This document shows positions 12,701 to 18,700 of a stretch of 64,000 bases of DNA, piece by piece. Under the pieces are notes generated by a model. It worked only from the letters and a program-made list of their open reading frames with translations. It was not told where the DNA came from and did no database searches. Both the position numbers and the translations under genes were made by a program. Each line of letters opens with the position of its first letter. Within the stretch, counting starts at the first letter, position 1. The DNA is from Leguminivora glycinivorella (Eukaryota; Arthropoda; Insecta; Lepidoptera; Tortricidae). The stretch lies in NCBI RefSeq assembly GCF_023078275.1, contig NC_062977.1, forward strand, positions 19,700,585-19,764,584. The letters run 5' to 3'.

Positions 12701-15700
12701 CATCTGCAATTTACTAATTTTAATTCTTGGAGGAGATAAATCCGCGTGTTTGATCCTTCGCTGAATCTGTTCCGAGTGACGAATGAAGAGCGCCGACCTC
12801 GTGTCTACAGGACAACCATCAACAGCTGTTCGAGTTTATAGGGCGAATGCTGGGAAAGGCCGTTTACAAGGTATGAGTGCAATAGTTTGGTAAGTTTTGG
12901 GTTTAAGGTGGTTCGCCTAGGTTACGCGAAGCTTAGACCTCGCTGGAAGGCGCCACATCTGCAATTTACCAGTTTTAATTCTTGGAGGAGATAAATGCGC
13001 GTGTTTGATCCTTCGCTGAATCTGTTCCGAGTGACGAATGAAGAGCGCCGACCCCGTGTCTCCAGGACAACCATTTACAGCTGTTCAAGTTTATAGGGCG
13101 AATGCTGGGAATGGCCGTTTACGAGGTATGAGTGGCATAGTTTGGTAAGATTTGGGTTTAAGGTGCTTCGCCTAGGTTACGCGAAGCTTAGACCTCGCTA
13201 GACGGCGCCACATCTGCAAATTACCAGTTTTAATTCTTGGAGGAGGCGCGTGTTCGATCCTTCGCTGAATCTGTTCCAAGTGACGAGCGAAGAGCGCCGA
13301 CCTCGTGTCTACAGGACAACCATCTACAGCTGTTCGAGTTTATAGGGCGAATGCTGGGAAAGGCCGTTTACGAGGTATGAGTGCAATAGTTTGGTAAGAT
13401 TTCCAATTAAATACCATTCAGATATTCAGAATGGGGTAACATTAACTCGCCAGATTTTAGCTACGACGGGTTTATGGCATATTTAATGTATACTTTTCTT
13501 TATGAGCTTCTGGATCCTTCACAACTGAGGGTTAGAAGTTTTTCACCAATCCATACTAAACTAATATTATAAATGGGAAAGTGTGTGTCTATTTGTTTGT
13601 CCGTTTTTCACGACAAAACGGAGCAACAAATAGACGTGATTTTTAAGTGGAGACAGTTGAAGAAATGGAGATGTTGTCTCGCTTCCCTAAAATGGGAGGA
13701 GGCAGTTTGTATCAAGCATTCCGCAATTTTCGAATTTATCGCGATCGAAGCTGCGAGCAAAAGCTAGTATACTACAAAACTCGCTCTATGTTCTTATGCT
13801 TTCCACTCTGACTCGTAATTTGACTTCCGGCTGTGCTTTAGATTTCAATGAAGGAGATCTTTATGTCTACACAGAAGTCTACCTATCCTGACTCACACTA
13901 TGATTAACAATTTTACTTACCTATTAGAATAGAATAGAATAGAATTAATTTTATTCGCACACACACAAAAGAGAAAAATATTACAAAAAGGAACAAACAA
14001 AAAAAAGGTGTCTTGAAATGGTTTGACCTCAGCATATTACTTGCGGCTTGCGCTGATCTTCCGGTCAAACCATCCGGTGAAAAACATTCACGACAGGTAA
14101 CTTGAACAAAATTATGGAAAACAACATAATACAGACAAAAAGACAAAAATATTACATGCTTTTTTTTTAAACTATAACTACTACTGAACGTATTATTTAT
14201 GTTTGGTTGTCTGGGTAAATAAACAGTATCGTACCGTTTTAAAGGGTCGGACACCGCTTGGCTGTGCATTAAGCTTGCCAACCAGCGCCATATTGCAGTC
14301 TGCGGTGTCTATTACTTATACAACTATAACTTTCAGGGTATCGTAGTAGATGTGCCATTCGCCTCGTTCTTCCTAAGCCAAGTTTTAGGACAGACCAACC
14401 AAGCGCTATACAGTTGGATCGACGAGCTGCCCTCCTTAGACCGAGACTTGTATAGAAGTCTTACCTACATCAAACACTTCCAGGTTAGTGACAGTACTAC
14501 AAATACTGCGTTTGTTGTACTTATTATGTAATGTTTATTATTGTTCGTCTTTACAATATCTTGGGATTAAGTAATTCATATACTAATATTATAAATGGGA
14601 AAGTGTGTGTCTGTTTGTTTGTCTGTCTTTCACGGCAAAACGGAGCGTCGAAATGACGTGTTTTTTTAAGTGGAGATAGTTGAAGGGATGGAGAGTGACA
14701 TAGGCTACTTTTTGTCTCTTTCTAACTCCCCACTTCCCTAAAATGGGGGGTGGAAGGTTGTATGGATGATTCCGCAATTTTTGACTTTAACGCGAGCGAA
14801 GTCGCAGGCAAAAACTAGTGTCAAATATAAATACCACCAGCCATTGGAACACTGGGAACACATTTTACTTCATAAGATTTATTAAAGAAAACCCGACAAA
14901 AAACAGGCAGTATTTGTGAAGTCGAGAGAAATCATACTCGGCTCGATCGCGCGAGGACGCGCCGACTGTAGTGCCAGTTTTTCTGGCAGATTTTGAGCAT
15001 TGCTAAGTGAATAAGCGCCGAAATAGCCGATGTTACTTTATAACAGTAGTATCAAAGAGGATCGAGTATTATAGAGAGTTACTGTCAAAGTAAAATATTT
15101 AATCACAGTGCATAGACTGCCATCTCTCAACATAAGAAAAACATGGGCAGAAGTTATTTTTAAATCCAATTTCTATTTATTAAATTAGGTTGAAATATAT
15201 ATAAAGCAACTGACTTGATCGTGACGTCACTCAATTCGATTTCATATAAATTCCATATTAGCAAGTCGTTCAAATTCGTTTTGACAGTTCTTAAAAAGAA
15301 GCTGATTTGACTAGGAGGCAAGTAGCCTATTTGGCCCATATTCTTAGCTAGATATGTGTTAAAATGTCAAATATTAATATTAGCTCCATCTAGCCGAGCG
15401 TCCCCCAAAGGTGTAACGCCATCCAGGCCACCGTACCTTTTTCTATATAGTTCTGAGGTACGTTTTTTTCTTATACTGTAGCGTCTATACGGAGTTACAT
15501 ATGTCTTTCATTACAATAAAGTCTTATAATTATACTGAGTGAAACTTCACAAAGGTACTGTTTTCAGGGAGACATTTCAACGTTGGAACTGACTTTTTCC
15601 GTGGACGAGGAGCGATTAGGCGAGATTGTTACTCACGAGCTGGTGCCGGGCGGGAAAGCTATTCCTGTCACTAATGAGAATAAGTAAGTGGCTTGTTACA

Positions 15701-18700
15701 TTTTATACACATACACAAACTCGCGTCTGTATTCCCGAAAGGCAGACCATGCGAAACTGCTCAAGGTTGAGAGAAGGCGAAATAGCCCATCACCCACAGC
15801 AAAATTTAAGGATACGACTCCGAAAGATGGTGAAGTTCTAAACCCGTCACTACATGGAGAACTTTTTTTTTAGTATGAATAGGTAGACGTTTGACCACGA
15901 TCACACCTGATGGTAAGTGATGATGCGGTCTACGGTGGAGCACGCTTACCTATAAGATAACTATTTACTCTTGCTTTAAAGATTGTACTCTTGCGGAAAC
16001 ACAGACTCAGGCAGGGCATTCCACTCCTTGGCGGTTCGCAAAAGAAATGTTGAAGCGAAATGCTTAGTGCGTATTTTTGGAATACTAACCGTGAAGCGAT
16101 GCCGCAACTTAGGGTATATGTAGGTATATTGTTTTGTGCAATAAATGGTTTAAAACACAGAATGTATTACGAGTTCTTTATACGCGATAAAATCCGTTTC
16201 TATAGATTTATTCTTCAGCAAGTTACCATTAAAGATATAATGACGTAAAAATTATCTTTAAGTTAACACAGTTTGGGTAGGTAATTTTCGATTGAATTTC
16301 ATATCTTATATTTTTGTTATTTATTCTGTTACAGAATCAATTACATACATCTGATGGCACATTTCCGAATGCATACACAGATAAAAGACCAAACGAACGC
16401 TTTCATCAAAGGCTTTAGGACCATTATAAATCCAGAATGGTTGTCACTGTTTTCTACCCCAGAGGTATGTAACCGATGTCAACTTAAAGTGAACCTTTAG
16501 GTTTATAACCCCTGTGTCTGACAACGTACAAAACTGAATATAATATTTGGCTCTTTTTTTGCATTTCTTCTTTACTAAAATTATTACTTTACTAAACTAA
16601 GGAGATATACTCGTAAAATCACTGTCTTCGTTTAAACTGTGAATTAATTCAACTGGGCCATTTTTTTCAAAGTTGTCCACCCCACTTTTTTTGTAACGTG
16701 GGTATTTTTTACGCGATTCATACTCAGAATCGCAGGGTCTTTCGATTCTGATAGGAGAAAAAAATATCCCAAGATTTCCATACATTTTTCAGATCTTCCA
16801 TTCCGTTACCGCCATACAAAATGTATGAAAAAATGGTAACGGAATGGGAAAAAACCTTGGGACACTTTTTTTTCTCCTATTAGGATTGAAAGCGCTCGCG
16901 ATTCTGAGTGGAAACCACATAAAAATTTCCAAATCCAAAAAAAGTGGGGTGGACAACTTTGAAAAAAATGGCCTAACTAACCTATAAGAATTTATAACTT
17001 TTCATCATCATTGATCATTATCATCATATCACGCATGATTATAGGACTGTCTTCTAGTACGCTACTTCTCTGGCTTCCTCTCTTCAAGTGTTAATGTCAT
17101 ATGGCCTATGTGGCATATCGTCACTACTTTAAAAAAAAACTTGTATCTTCGTCTGTCAATGAAAAGAAAATTGTAGTGAGTATGTATGGAATGGATATAG
17201 ACTTACTGCGTTTTTAACTTTAAAAGTAGTGACGATATGTTGATAACAAAAAAAAGCTCCTGATAAACAATTGAATATAACATTATAAAGCTATTACTCA
17301 AAATTGTTTATGTATGAATGACCTTGTAATATTTGTTTTTGCAGCTCCAGCGTCTAATAAGCGGGACAACGTACCTCTAGACCTACGCGACCTGCGGCGC
17401 CACACACAATACTACGGCGGTTTCCACGACTCACACCGAGTGGTGTGTTGGCTGTGGGACGTTCTACAGCGAGACTTCTCTGAGAATGAACGCGCTATGT
17501 TCCTCAAGGTACGTTTGATAAGCGGCGACAACGTACCTCTCGACCTGCGCGACCTACGACGCCACACGCAATACTACGGCGGTTTCCACGACTCACACCG
17601 AGTGGTGTGTTGGTTGTGGGACGTTCTACAGCGAGACTTCTCTGAGAATGAACGCGCTATGTTCCTCAAGGTACGTTTGATAAGCGGCTACAACGTACCT
17701 CTCGACCTGCGCGACCTACGACGCCACACGCAGTACTACGGCGGTTTCCACGACTCACACCGAGTGGTGTGTTGGTTGTGGGACGTTCTACAGCGAGACT
17801 TCTCTGAGAATGAACGCGCTATGTTCCTCAAGGTACGTTTGATAAGCGGCGACAACGTACCTCTAGACCTACGCGACCTACGACGCCACACGCAGTACTA
17901 CGGCGGTTTCCACGACTCACACCGAGTCGTGTGCTGGCTGTGGGACGTTCTACAGCGAGACTTCTCTGAGAAAGGACGCGCTATGTTCCTCAAGGTACGC
18001 TTGCTTTGCATAGACTACTCACCTGGGGGCTGACGCATCTCAAACTGCTTGTTATACGGGATGTAGGATGTGGGATGGAATGTTCTAGTGGGACTTCACT
18101 GAGAAAGAGCGCGCCATGCTCCTCGAGTAAGTTTCTTCTTACCTTGCTAGCTTGAGATCTAATAGCATTCGACATAGCTGTCGTAATATGAAAATTCGTG
18201 AACGTCAGCGACTGCTCCGTTGGTAGCCATGCAATTATATGGGATCCTAGTATATTTATAGGACTGGATTATAATTGGATGGTTACGAGTATACATAACA
18301 AAAAATATGTTATAATTAGGCTTAGGACTTTTTATGGCATACCGTGGTTCTAAAATCCGTGGAGTCGCCATATGAAAAATTTTCAAAGTCAAAGTCAAAG
18401 TCCAACAGTATGATGTCACATTAAATATAAATATTTATACACACTGTCACATCGTCACTGAGTTCATTTTAATCGAACGTAGTTGATTTTATCCTAATAG
18501 TAATTTTTTGCTATTATTATATAGGATTATGATAAAATTTACTAATAAATAACATTATTAGTAAAAATTAACTACGTTCGATTAAAATGAACTAGGTAAC
18601 GTTGTGACAGTATGTATAAATATCTACGTTTAATATGACATCATACTGTTGGACTTTGACTTTGACTTCGAAATTTTTTCATATGTTGACTCCACGGATT

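Noticed and set aside
17345..18040. Tandem repeats considered as a CRISPR-like or satellite array
   Set aside because: The units are clearly copies of a HECT exon, with open frame and no spacers.
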